Source of the DNA: Mesodorylaimus sp. YZB2_4
Taxonomy: Eukaryota; Nematoda; Enoplea; Dorylaimida; Dorylaimidae
Length of the DNA stretch: 64,000 bases
Reading direction: 5' to 3'
Assembly: GCA_030248295.1 (NCBI GenBank)
Contig: JASANH010000938.1
Location: 2,294,001 to 2,358,000 of the forward strand
Shown here piece by piece: positions 48,218 through 59,583 of this stretch. The stretch's first letter is position 1, and every line of letters begins with the position of its first letter. The notes under the pieces were generated by a model, which had not been told where the DNA came from, did no database searches, and saw nothing but the letters and a program-made list of their open reading frames with translations. Position numbers and translations under genes: made by a program.

Positions 48218-48351
48218 TTACTTGAGAATAGGCGGGATATCGGGCAACTGGCACCGAGGAAAGATCTGCTGGTAGCAACAACGCCTGTTTCCCATGTAAC
48301 AGGGCCGTTCGTTCACCCTAACATCAAACCAGACGTCTCTGGTCTCAAAGA
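48218..48351 (-). CDS. Possible terminal exon of a small cysteine-rich product
   Basis: On the minus strand an acceptor-like CTCCCCAG (AG at 48353-48352) is followed by a frame FETRDVWFDVRVNERP, then a cysteine cluster CYMGNRRCCYQQIFPRC and LPDIPPILK before TAA (48218-48220). The frame needs one carried-over base from an upstream exon. The nearest upstream coding exon on this strand (ending at 48852) leaves in phase 0, so a direct join would instead stop after a dozen residues. Either an unseen exon lies between them or this frame is accidental. Confidence 0.3.
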
Positions 48352-48851
48352 CTGGGGAGATTGACTGAGAGATTTGCTTTGCTTGCGTCACTGATCGTGA
48401 GAAATTGCCAATGAATAAGCTAGAACAGGGTCATTCGCAACCATGGTCAGATAGAGGCGGTGTTCTAAAGTTACAGCCGAAGACCGACCAAAGAAGTCTT
48501 TTGTACCTAACGATAAGTTGCGAGCACAAGATCTGAAGAACTTTCGAGCTCAGAGTACGTACACCGTTTTGCGATTATAACCAACACATGAAACACACTG
48601 TTGAGATTTCCCAATCAGTAATTCGATATGAACAAGTCCTCAGCACTCAGCACAGCACATGCCCAAACAAGAACTTGAGCATATACGCTTTCAAGAGGCA
48701 AACCGATTGTCGATCACAGAAATCACCATCCAACGAATCCTCGAGCACACCGTCCCTCGCCACGATCATTTGTCGAACACGCGCGAGTCGGCCAAAACCT
48801 GCGTTGGAACAAGGCGTGAACTCTCGAAGCGCAAGAACGGGCCCGACTTAC

Positions 48852-49139
48852 CATGGTCTCCTTGCCCAGCGGCGCATTAGGGTCCATCCTTGTGGGTTGT
48901 TTTTTCTTCGATCCCAGCATAGTGGACCCAGCGGGAACTGGCGGAGGCGCTATCTCGGCGTCCAATTTCTCTTGCATCAGTCGTTTTTGCTTGGCATTAC
49001 CGCAGCAGCAGCACAGGATGACGGCCAGGACGAGAGAGAGGCCCACACAAGAGGTCACGGCCACGGACACTGTCAACGGATGCCAAGGTTCGGGCGTCCC
49101 CAATTGCCCGCTCATATCGCCCATCAAATAGGGTGCCAT
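48852..49139 (-). CDS. Exon of a probable single-pass membrane protein
   Basis: On the minus strand an ATG at 49139 opens 96 codons ending at a strong donor (ACCATG|GTAAGTCGG). The product has a short N-terminal segment (MAPYLMGDMSGQLGTPEPWH), one transmembrane helix (TVSVAVTSCVGLSLVLAVIL) capped by CCCC, and a basic then Pro-rich cytoplasmic part (GNAKQKRLMQEKLDAEIAPP, KKKQPTRMDPNAPLGKETM). The Cys cluster directly after the helix suggests palmitoylation. The frame is also open upstream, so an earlier exon carrying an extracellular domain and signal peptide is possible. I do not recognise the family. The downstream exon is not resolved. Confidence 0.6.
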
Positions 49140-50913
49140 TTCGAACGCGACCAACCACTCGCCAGCGCGGCGCCGAGTACAATGCCATAGTGCTGTGGAG
49201 TATCGCAGTGTACAGAAGCTCCACAGTCAATAACCAGTGAGGTGTGTCTGGCCACTGGGCACGGTACATATGGGTTGTGCCGGTCTGCAGATCTGACAGC
49301 ACTCGGCTGTGCACGCATCTGCTGCAGAGATGCCATGGCGTCCTATTTTCGCTGTTGGTGAGAGAGTGGCTGAGACATCAACCCAACGGGTTTCAGCCTC
49401 GCCTGGAGGAGCGTATCGACTGGCCAACGAAGGCAAGCCAATACACTGCTCCATGTATAAGGCAGCCAATCAAGGCAACCAAATACACAACCTTCCCCAC
49501 CGGCCAAACACGCCTATTGCAACAGTCAGATCAGATCGAAGTCACTTTTTGGTCACGAGATGGCGTTTCCTTTCATCGGTGAATGGGGTCACTCCTGTCG
49601 CCTTGCAGTGTAAGCTAACGAATACTAATATTCGTCGACAAGAGAGGCGGAGTAGAAGGCTGCGTCGCACAACAATCGTTCTTGGCACAATTAACAACGA
49701 GCGGACTGCTCTCTCCAACTACCAAAAGATGCTCTGACCGACCTGGAGCTCTCTTCCCGTTCCTAGTCTCATCAGTGCACAGCATATCACAAAGAGAACA
49801 GGTTTGAGACAAAAAATATTAAAGCCCTGGCATCTTTAAAGATCTGCACTTTGTCCTATCTAACTCATCAAAGGAAAAGCTGTCTCATACGTGCCCACTG
49901 GGAAGAAAGCTCACGAGAAAAAGCTTTCTCGACACTCCGGAGGCCAGAAAGTAGCCATCAGCGGACTCAAACAAATACGCACAATACCAAGCCAAAACAT
50001 TGTTGCGCATTACCCTTGACCATGTGATGAGCCCAAAAACCAAAAATCATCAGGAGGACCCACTAAACCTTAATCTGACAAACTCAAGTAACGAAAATGC
50101 ATTCGTCAGAAAAACAAGTCACGCCAATTCTATCTATTCATAGTTCACGCTTCACTATCCGATCCCTTCGCTCAGCACACCGGGTATCTTCAGTGAGAGG
50201 ATACTCGTGGTTACATCGTTACAGCCGAAGGATTCACTGCAATAGACAGTTCCCATCACTGCTCCCAACGACCACATGCAACCCGGGATATCAGATTTGC
50301 TCAGGTCACGTTTAGATCCGCGCAAACACTCCAAGGGCACATCAGTTAAGATCATATTCAGGCCAAGTCAAAAAAATTCAATGGTACAGAAAAAGACCGT
50401 ATGAAGCAGTTGAAGCATGAGCAGTTCATCAAGTACACGCATCTTACCAGACTCTCCCAAATAACCAAACAACAGGGACCCACCCTAAACATAAATCATA
50501 CTGGCGCCGAAGCGCCATTCCGACCGGGTCCTTTGGTTAGTAAGACAATTTCGAAGTCCGGTAAGGGGAATCAAATAAACTCGAAAGATAGTAAGCCAAA
50601 TCGACTTCTATTGCTGACACTCTTCGCACTTCTGGAAAATGGTGCACCCTTCCAAAAGAAAAAAACGAAATAAGAAAAACAACGGAACAGAACCGTTTAC
50701 CGGTGCTACTGGGTGCTTCATGCCAACAAGAGCCCTGTTACCGCATATCGAAAAACAAACTACAAACTATGACAAGCAAACAAACTATGGGTGTCCTTTC
50801 CAGGATTTCTTTAATCCAAAAGGTCCTCCTGCACCAAACTTTCTCTGATTCTCTCCGAAGCTCTCGCCGCCGCCGCCCGAACATCACACCGCAGGAGGGA
50901 CACCACCATCATT
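49140..50913. other. Unresolved region between the membrane-protein exon and the BEL/Pao remnant
   Basis: Several short frames are open on both strands. One minus-strand frame at 50155-50355 contains GCMWSLGAVMGTVYCSESFG and could be an exon of the gene to its left. No consistent splice chain was found. The rest appears non-coding. Confidence 0.3.
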
Positions 50914-52003
50914 TCATCCTAAGCACCCAACCAAGGATCCGCATGGCTCTCCAAAGGATACAAATGAGCCAAGGATCGTGAGACTACACACATTGCCCGC
51001 AGACAGCATGACCCGAGAGGACCTGATTCCTCCATCAGAGTCAGCTATCAACTCAGTAACGCGAGCCATTCTCCACGATCCACGAGGACCATCGTCATAC
51101 ACCAGCAACACAACTCCAACCGCAGGCACGATAGAAGACCTCGAATGAGGCTGTTTCAGCTGACGCTGAGAACGTTCGCGCAAGCTCAGGAGATGCTGAT
51201 CGCGTAATTCCCTCCAGAACTCCTCCAAATTCCGCTGGCCCTTTTTCCAATGATCCAAGAGCTTAGCGGTCGAAGATATACCCCGCGCGAAATCAGGATC
51301 CGCCCTTTCTTGTGGATCCCAAGAATGTGTACCCATAGCAATGTTCCAGGACAATAAATGCGCCGGAGTTAAGGCTTGGCCATTCTGAATGTCCGCCCCC
51401 CCCCCCATATAAGTGAGCGGACGCGAATTGATCACCGCTTCGATCTCAATGACTACAGTTTGCAACTGATCGTGAGTTAAGCTGAAGCACAAGGTGCCGA
51501 AAGTTTCTCTCATACACCGCTTCACTAAACGTGCGAGTCGCTCGTAGAACCCGCCGCGCCGGTGCCCGTTCAGTGACAAAGTGCCACTTTATGCCCTGAC
51601 CCCCAATATATGATTGGACAGAACGATCCCGCAGGACATCACCCCACAAATCCTTCACCGCAGCCTGAACTAGCCGAAATTGAGCGGCGTTATCAGACCA
51701 TATGGCAACGGGCTTGCCTCGGCGAGCGATGAACCTCTCCAGCGACAAAAGAGATTCTTCTGTCGACATATTGACGACAACCTCCAAATGAATCGCTCGA
51801 GTCGCCAAGCAAGTAAACAAGCAAACCCAGACCTTGCCTAAGTTCCGCACTGTCAGTGGACCCAGGTAGTCAAGACCAGTGAATGTGAACGCCGGAGAGG
51901 CAGTAATCCTGCACTTCGGATACGCGGGCATGGAGGGCACCTTATAGGGGCTGCCATCCACACGCCTACACCTGCCACACGATCGAACGTATTTTAAAGA
52001 CAT
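50914..52003 (-). pseudogene. BEL/Pao integrase fragment, frameshifted
   Basis: Two overlapping minus-strand frames (52003-51446 and 51579-50914) together cover an integrase. There is a Cys-containing zinc-like segment (SCGRCRR), the catalytic-core start (FTGLDYLGPL, ATRAIHLEVV, SDNAAQF), and after a frame change GGFYERLARLVKRC, INSRPLTY, LTPAHLL and a C-terminal part with a GDVVLVYDD-like segment (VVLLVYDDGPRGSWRM). The core residues are recognisable, but the frame is broken near 51550. Confidence 0.82.
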
Positions 52004-53051
52004 GGGATCGGCCCGACAGAATCCAAAACTCTTTGCGAATCTCTGCCAACGTATGCGCTACTCCTACATGAAGCAGCTTCTCATGAAAACTCCGTATAAC
52101 CAAAGTCGTAAAGTACTCATTCTTAGGCAGTAGGAAATAACGCCCTCTCTGACAACTCGGAGTTAGCTAGCCGGCCTTCACCCCGCAATAACCTATTTTC
52201 GTCAACCCACAGTTCGAACTTACGTTAGACCCAAGAGGATGCTTCTCATCCTTCTCCAGTGCTCTAAAGACACTCGCGAAATGCTTCCTTTGGACATACG
52301 TACTTCACCCTCTGAAGTTTTGCTAGCCCAAGATAAGCAGCCCCCAGTTGTGGCTCCACTGGCCGCTTACCTAGACGTTGAATAAATCGCCATGCCAAAG
52401 CCGTAACCCGCAAAATCTTAGTGAGGGACGAAAATCGAGCAAACTCGATATCCATGGGTGACTCGACGGCAACTTCAGGGGTAAATGCCGCTATAGAAGG
52501 GGCAGTTTCACGCTTCACCTCTTCCTCTGTCCCGCTGTCTACCTGGCTAAGGAAGTCAGTACACGAGGCAGCACCCGAGCACAACCATGAAGGGCCATTC
52601 CACCACAGCGGAGAACTACCCAAAACCCCTGCCGAAAGACCACGAGAAGCCAAATCCGCCGGGTTCTCAGCCGTCGGAACATATCGATCCTCCACCCCAC
52701 GAACTTTTTTTGATCTTAGAAACGCGATTACGAACAAACACCGAACGAGGCTTGACAGAGTTCAGTCAGTGCAGAACCCACTGTGAATCCGTCCACAAGA
52801 CTTTCTGAGCGACCTCAAGACCCCAGGTAGCCTCAACAAACGAGACTGCCTTGCTACCAATGTGCATGGCCATCAACTCCAATCGTGGTAAAGTAAAAAT
52901 TCGTAATGGAGCCATTCTACTCTTAGCAAACACGAGATGGCTGACTACCTGTCCATCGCAGCGAAAAAAGATATACTCACGTTCCCTATGCTTTCTGCGA
53001 TGAATAAAAAAAAACAGTGCAAAGAGACCGCCCGTCCGAGAAACCCAAGTA

Positions 53052-53826
53052 TCAAGGGAACACTAAATTCGAACAAGAAGGAATATCCGCCAGAATCTTC
53101 TCCCACATAGAGAACTGGTAATCAGATAAGATCTCATCCCAGCCGACTTTCAGCACCCACAGTCGCCGCAAAAACAGCTTAGCCGCCAAGAAAACTGGGC
53201 TAAACAGAACCAATGGATCGAAGTACGATGCAATAAACTTCAATACACTACGCTTCGTCAAAGGCGCGCTAGAGATCAAACCCGAGGGAGTGACAACACT
53301 CAACGTGTCATCCCATAACACCCAGGAATAACCTAGCACCGAAACAGATTGCGTCGTGACTCGATCCTTCAGCGGTACCAAATCCAAGAAGGTAGCCCAA
53401 TTAGACGTCCATTCCCGCACATTCATCAAAGCCACGAGCAAAAACGGACTAGAAACAATGCCAAATGGCAGGGCCGCGCAACAAACAATGCAGTGCATAA
53501 TTCAGAGGAAGGTCGACTGACCTGTCCTTCCAAGGCCAAGATACGAAATACCGACCATCACGAAATTCAATCGTGCTATTGAAGTGAGCTAAAGCCTCAT
53601 CATCCGTCGCGTTCTTCACGCGATCCTTAATACCAAAAGTCTCCAAGTCCCATAACTTGGAAACATCCCAACGCTCGCTGACCCCAGGGTCAGCAGCAGA
53701 AAACCAAGGAAACGCGCTCTCACTCAAAACTAGCTGCAACACGAACAGAGTAGTGATTGATTGTAGACGACACCCTACACTCGCCTGACGACCCGTTAGA
53801 ATCCAGCCCAAACTAGACGCCACCAA
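53052..53826 (-). pseudogene. BEL/Pao protease-reverse transcriptase fragment with catalytic blocks missing
   Basis: The frame from 53826 carries the linker between protease and RT (FNSTIEFRDGRYFVSWPW, then LPLNY). Almost immediately after it, in another frame, comes LPFGIVSSPFLL, followed within a few residues by NVREWTSNWATFL. In intact relatives the fingers and motif A lie between the first two blocks, and the YxDD block lies between the last two. Both Asp-bearing segments are therefore absent, by internal deletion. The rest continues into the connection region (VLGYSWVLWDDTL) and thumb-like sequence. Confidence 0.8.
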
Positions 53827-54249
53827 ATAGATGTAGGCGACACATCCACCTTTTAAGGTGAAATGAAATCCCAGTAATAGTCACAACCAATCACCCTTGC
53901 AAAATGCGCAGCTCGGGTTTCGACTCGCTAAACCCTATTTTGCCGAAAGCAAAGCACCAGCTGTCGCAGCTATCGACGAAGAGATCTGTCTCCCCAATTG
54001 TTCATGAAACGAACTTCTCCGTTCCTTAGAACTACCCGATGAGTCAGACTTCTGCTGACCAACCTGAGAACCCCTGACGGATTCCCGCGCAATCAAATGA
54101 CGAGAAATACTAGCACGAAGAGACTGCACAGTCCACGCCGCCTCGGTGCGCCACTATTCCAGACGCTACAAAAATTCGGAAGGCAATTTCGGTCTGATGA
54201 TGGACACCAGATATCCTCCCCGACTCGGCACTTCGGACTTCGACATAAT

Positions 54250-55311
54250 GCACAACAAACAGACCAATCGTGAAAGCGCACAGTCAAAATATCACAAACA
54301 TATCATTGCGAAAGGGCATCATTTCTTGCAATTTCATTCTTTGCGAGTCTTTCATTCGTTGTCAATCGAGGCATTGACGTCCAGGAATAGATATTCAGCT
54401 TGTGCGTGGTGGCCGCATCGGTTGATCCCAAAAAAAGAAATGATATTAGAGGGGGTGCCTCTAGTTGGTCCTTTCACTCCTGAGCTGAGTCTGGCGCCAT
54501 TTCTAAGTTAAGCCAGCAGCACCCCGAATCGAGCCTACCGCCCCCAAGTCAAACCAGCCAATTTCCTAAGCTGAGTCTGTCAAACCCCGAAGTCGGACTC
54601 AAGTCGCCACCCGAGTTGAACCTTTCAGCCCCCCGCGTCGAACTAGTCGCCCCCCCACCAAGCCGAGCCTGCCTGCCCCCCCGAATCGGACCTGCCGTTT
54701 CCAAACAGTGCCCGCTGCAGCTCCGAAGAGCCGCTTCTGCGGACACTCTTTGGAAAACAGCTTCTGGCCAAACCCAGAGAGCGGCTTCTGGCCAGCTCAG
54801 TAAGAGGCTTCCGACTCAGCCCGGCGAGCGGTTTAGGCCCAACCCAGTTAGTGACCTGACCCAACCTCGTAGGCGACTTCTGAGTCAAGCCAAAAAAGCG
54901 GCTTCCGGTCAAACCCAGTGACGGCCGACTCAACCCAGTTAGCCCTGGCCTAGCTTATTAGCAACTTCTGAGCCAACCCAGTAAGCGAATTTCGGTACCA
55001 ACCTTAGGAGCGGCGTCCTCGACTCCACTGATTTAGGCCGAAGCTGTCGATGCGTTGACCATTCGAAGACGCGATCGCTGAACCGAACTTGCTTTGTACC
55101 ACGACGATGCCTGCTGTATTCGAGTTGAACTTGACGCCATTAGTCGTCTTCGCACGTCTTGAACACCCAGCGGCCCTGGCGCAGTGGTTGAGAGATCATA
55201 GATGAAGCAACCATCGCAGCCGGCGTAAACATAGCGAATGAGACTGGTAGGCGAGCTGCTGTGATGAAGAGACTGTAAAGTGTGTGAGGTACTTTACAAT
55301 ACATCCTCATA
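54250..55311 (+). repeat. Long inverted repeat 1, left arm
   Basis: The stretch is matched almost base for base, in reverse complement, by 57868-58866. Landmark matches are the outer end (TGCACAACAAACAGACCAATC against its complement near 58850), the AGCGGCTTCTGGCC-rich centre, and the inner end (ACATCCTCAT against 57868). The interior consists of degenerate short tandem units of about 35 bases (pattern AACCCAGTNAGCGRCTTCYG). No coding capacity is convincing. It probably represents a terminal or subterminal arm of a DNA transposon or foldback element. Confidence 0.85.
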
Positions 55312-56068
55312 AATCAGTTTCAGCTTTTACCGTACTAGGCCAGCGCAGATGATATTGGAAGCCATTCTTTTATGTGGTGCTAACTGACTTCGAGGCCAGC
55401 TAATGCTAATGCTAATTCTACGGCAATTCAAAGCGAGCACGATGGTTGTGACCAAACTTTGGGCTGAACCGAATTCAAATTGATAAGGTCAACGTTTGGT
55501 AAACTGCGTTGTATGGATAGCATGGATAGCAACAGATGCAAAAATTAAAACTTTCAGATCAGATTAGTCTGACATTGAATCTAATTTGCTCCACTTTCGA
55601 TCTGCGAAACAAGAGGTGTGCACAACAAAGGAGTATGCAGCTACTACTGCATCACAAAGTCAATGTCCACAACACAGCAATGCAAACCAAGATGCACATA
55701 CTGTATATGACTCGTTTATGGCAAGACGGTCGCATACATAATGTGTATTAAAAGCTGATACAACGGGGCGCTAATCATAAACCTGAATCACGCGCGAGAA
55801 GTCGAACGTCCTCATTCAATGCTGTAAGATACTGCAGCACACATTTTTCGCTATTTAAGTCATGTACTCACTGGTTTTAGGGTATGCTATCTGCAAGAGC
55901 ACCGCCTTGGCGGATGTTCCCTGGAGCTTCTTCGTTGGATCGCAGGAAACAGCAGGTGACTCCGCACAACGAAAAACACGATCACGTCTTTTACATGTGC
56001 CATTTTGTTATAATCGCAGCTGATCGTGAGTCTGAGGAGTGGAATGTGAATTACCTACTGTGATGTAA
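55312..56068. other. Spacer between inverted-repeat arms
   Basis: A/T-rich unique-looking sequence between the left arm of repeat 1 and the left arm of repeat 2. Short open frames (for example 55536-55751) have no supporting signals. Confidence 0.4.
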
Positions 56069-56775
56069 ACGCATTGGTAGTTTGCATACTTGCCAGGTCA
56101 TAGTCTCACGCCACTTTGCTTACGCACCGCTTATGATTAGGCTACCGCAAAGGTTACTTCTACGAGAATGTTACCAGCTGCAGCACTAGCGCAGCGCACC
56201 TACTACTCACTTACTCTGCTTGTTATCAACTTGTAAAGTAGTTTTCTCTACTGGGGTCTTTAACATAACACCTAGATTTCTGCTGCAGTCACCACATGTA
56301 CTGTATGTATACTGTATGTTATCAGTATTCCATTGTTTCGTGGCCGGGGAAAGCAACGAAATTCTGGTTCTTAGACCCAATGAAAGTGGCAGAGCAACAG
56401 GTAGTTCCAACTTTCGCTTCAAGATGTTCGAGTCCACGTACTGTACCTTCACAGGCCATGGTGCCCGTTGCATCAATGGCATTTTTAAGCGACAGACTCC
56501 CAATATCAGGTTTTCGCTGAAACCTGGACCATGCACACAAGCGATCACAGCGGAACATCGGGGTACATTATTACTGTACCTCTCAGAATTTTTAACTATG
56601 ATGTCCTGGAACGGGCACAAGTGTTTTACCCTCACAGTGCACAAGTACCATTAAAACATACAATACCTATTTCATCTGATTCAAAACCAACCTGCACCCT
56701 TTGTCTAGGGCCTGTTAGGAATTTCCAGTTATGTTAAGGTGCTTGCGCAAGTGCCACTGACATTTTCGATCTCCC
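56069..56775 (+). repeat. Long inverted repeat 2, left arm
   Basis: The stretch is the reverse complement of 59584-60287 with very few differences. Outer end ACGCATTGGTAGTTTGCATA, inner end CACTGACATTTTCGA. It includes an open frame of about 140 codons (from an ATG near 56315) that breaks at a G run (four G near 56560, where the other arm has five). Confidence 0.88.
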
Positions 56776-57867
56776 GATCGATATTCGACCGCCATGCACA
56801 GTATATTTTAGACGCTTCATCCCGGGATGGCCATGGCGTAGCTTTTTCAGGAAACCATCAAAACTGATGCATGAGAGCATGCCTGCCGGTGGACACCGCG
56901 TTATCATACCCAATTTTAAAAAACAACGCCACTGCGCCAGTCACCAATCCCACTGGCAGCCCGACTAAACTTTTGAATTTTCAATCTAAATCTCTCATTT
57001 TCTTTCCACCTTCCTTGACATGATTAAAGGAAATGCGCAAGCCTGGAAGCCGAGCATGGAACACGAATCGATGCTTGTAGCAGGCTTACTTTGCTAAAAA
57101 CTTTTAAAAGAAAGAGGAACTGCAAAACGCAGACATTGACCACTGTCCACTGTTTAGATTCAGGGGCCAAGTCACAGTCTACAATAGCGCCAACAGTTAG
57201 GTACGAGGTAAAATATGTTAAGGATTTCACAGGCATGGTACATGGTGTGCAAGCCATACATTCGAGTATCCTACTGTACAAAAGAAAGATCTAACAGCCA
57301 GTATATACCCATTCACTATTTACGCTAGGAGAGAACGCCTCGTTAGTTTGAGTGAACAGGAAAACTCTAGAAGACAACATCAGCCCATTTGTCGGAAACT
57401 GCGTGGCGGTCGTTGTGGTGTGCTGGGAATCAGGGCAGTGCGCTTGGAGCCAACTATGTAGGTGAATATCACCCCTTAGTTGCCTGATGAGATGACCGGC
57501 CATCTCATTTTATCGTCTAACGATAACTCCATGCACTTTCACTTAAATGTGCTTCTGACAATCCGATTTATTCCAACGCAGAAGCTGAACGTCCCACAGT
57601 CAAAATGCTAAAATTCCCATGCAAATATTTTATGTTTATTCTAATTGACTCATCACATAGCAGCGCCATGTGCTTTTGTTGCCTGCTCATTCTTCAATGT
57701 TCAATTAGGCACAAGGCCTTAACTGCTAACATTTTGTCCGCAAAGTAAACAGTGGTACAGTACAAAACAGTATATACGACCAAATGGTACAGTACAATAT
57801 CTAGGTTACAAAAAAATTGGTATCTATTGGTACTTTTAAATAACCGCTAGCTTTCCGGTAAGGAAGC
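56776..57867. other. Spacer between inverted-repeat arms
   Basis: Sequence between the left arm of repeat 2 and the right arm of repeat 1. It includes two nearby copies of a TGGTACAGTACAA word (57752 and 57784 regions). I see no gene. Confidence 0.4.
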
Positions 57868-58866
57868 TATGAGGATGTACTGTAAAGTGGGTCACTTTAC
57901 AGTCTCTTCATCACAGCAGCTCGCCTGCTGGTCTCATTTCCTATGTTTACGCCAGCTGCGACGGTTGCTTTCGTCTGTTCTGTCTCAACCACTGCGCCAG
58001 GGCCGCTGGGTTACAGAGCAAGTTCAGGTCAGCGATCGCGTCTTCGAATGGTGAATGCGCATCGACAGCTTCGGCCGAAATCAGTGGAGTCCAGGACACC
58101 GCTCATAAGGTTGGTACCGAAACTCGCTTACTGGGTTGGCTCAGAAGTTGCTAATAAGCTAGGCCAGGGCTAACTGGGTTGATCGGGAACTGGGTTTAAC
58201 CGGAAGCCGCTTTTTTGGAATGACTCAGAAGTCGCCTACGAGGTTGGGTCAGGTCACTAACTGGGTTGGGCCTAAACCGCTCGCCGGGCTGAGTCGGAAG
58301 CCTCCTACTGAGCTGGCCAGAAGCCGCTCTCTGGGTTTGGCCAGAAGCTGTTTTCCAAAGAGTGTCCGCAGAAGCGGCTCTTCGGAGCTGCAGCGGGCAC
58401 TGTTTGGAAACGGCAGGTCCGATTCGGGGAGCAGGCAGGCTCGGCTTGGTGGGGGCGACTGGTTTAACTCAGGGGCCGATAGGTTCAACTTGGGTGGCGA
58501 CAGGGTCCGACTTCGGGGTTTGACAGACTCAGCTCAGGAAATTGGCTGGTTTGACTTTGGGGCGGTAGGCTCGATTCGGGGTGCTGCTGGCTTAACTTAG
58601 AAATAGCGACAGACTCAGCTTGGGAGCGAAAGGACCAACTTAGAGGCTAACCCCTCTAATATATTTCCTTTTTTTGGTCAACGGATGCGGCCACCGCGCA
58701 GGAGCTGAGCGTTTTTTGCCGAACGGCAATGCCTCGATCGACTATTGGTGAAAGACGCAAAGCGCACACGAATGAAATGGCGAGAAATGACGCCCTTTCG
58801 CAATGATATGTTCGTGATATTTTGACTTGTTCGCTTTCACGATTGGTTTCTTTGTTGTGCATTGTG
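57868..58866 (-). repeat. Long inverted repeat 1, right arm
   Basis: Reverse complement of 54250-55311 with scattered substitutions and small indels (for example TTTTGGAATGACTC here against TTTTGGCTTGACTC in the other arm). The two arms are 2.56 kb apart at their inner ends, and that gap contains the left arm of the second inverted repeat. Confidence 0.85.
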
Positions 58867-59583
58867 CGTGAGTCAGAAATGCTGCGTAATGATCCTGGGG
58901 CAAGGTGGATTTGCCGCTACCTCTTATGGTGCTTTCACTCAGTGAGATGTTTTCCCATCCACCACAATTTTTGGCCTGATGAGCTTATACGACATTGGGC
59001 AGCAAAAGGGTAATCAGAAAAGAATAAAAAAGGATAAAAGGAGTGCGTATAAGTTGGACCAGCGAGAATTGACTCTAAAATGCAATGGATTCACGATCAG
59101 ACTCCGTGACTGCGTGAGCCTAAATTTCTTCCTAAAAGCCTAAAAGATGATGAAGCGCAAAAACCCGTTTCAAAGTCTGATCTTGAGCGGCGACTAAGAA
59201 AATTGCGTACATAGAGTGCTAGTGAAAAAGGCCCAAGCAACCCCGATGTAAAGAAATAACGGCCAGCAGCTCTGAAGCCGCAGAGAGAGCATTGCAATGC
59301 AAGCATCATCGGCTACTCAAGGCAATGTTGAAGGAGATTCGTTAAGGATCCTTTGCCAGGAATTGTTGGGAAGAGAAAATGTTGTTCGAATTTTCGTTGT
59401 GAGAAAGAGAGAGTCCACTTACTGTACACAAAAGATGTCTATAAGTGTGCTCGACTGGTCCAGTCGCCCTATACTCCGGCACTGCAATGATCTTCTACGA
59501 GCCCCCATCCACCTGTCTTGCAATGCCGAAAATCAATGAGGATCAGCTGATGCCTGATTACTAGGTAGATGCTCTGCTCAAAT
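58867..59583. other. Spacer between inverted-repeat arms
   Basis: Sequence between the right arm of repeat 1 and the right arm of repeat 2. Small open frames (59097-59309 minus, 59297-59539 plus) have no motif or splice support. Confidence 0.4.

Larger units (their letters stand above)
50914..53830 (-). mobile_element. Decayed BEL/Pao-type LTR retrotransposon remnant
   Basis: Minus-strand fragments appear in the order expected for a BEL/Pao pol gene: protease/RT N-terminus (53826-53449), RT fragment (53498-53052), RT/RNase H to integrase linker (52737-52264), and integrase (52003-50914). They lie in different frames, separated by stops and shifts. Signature strings include LGWILTGR, WDLETFGI, LPFGIVSSPFLL, YVPTAENPADLASRG, the integrase core AFTFTGLDYLGPL, and INSRPLTY. 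No long terminal repeats were recognised, so the ends are lost or too diverged. Minus-strand frames at 53935-54287 could be gag remains. The element is non-functional as read. Confidence 0.88.
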
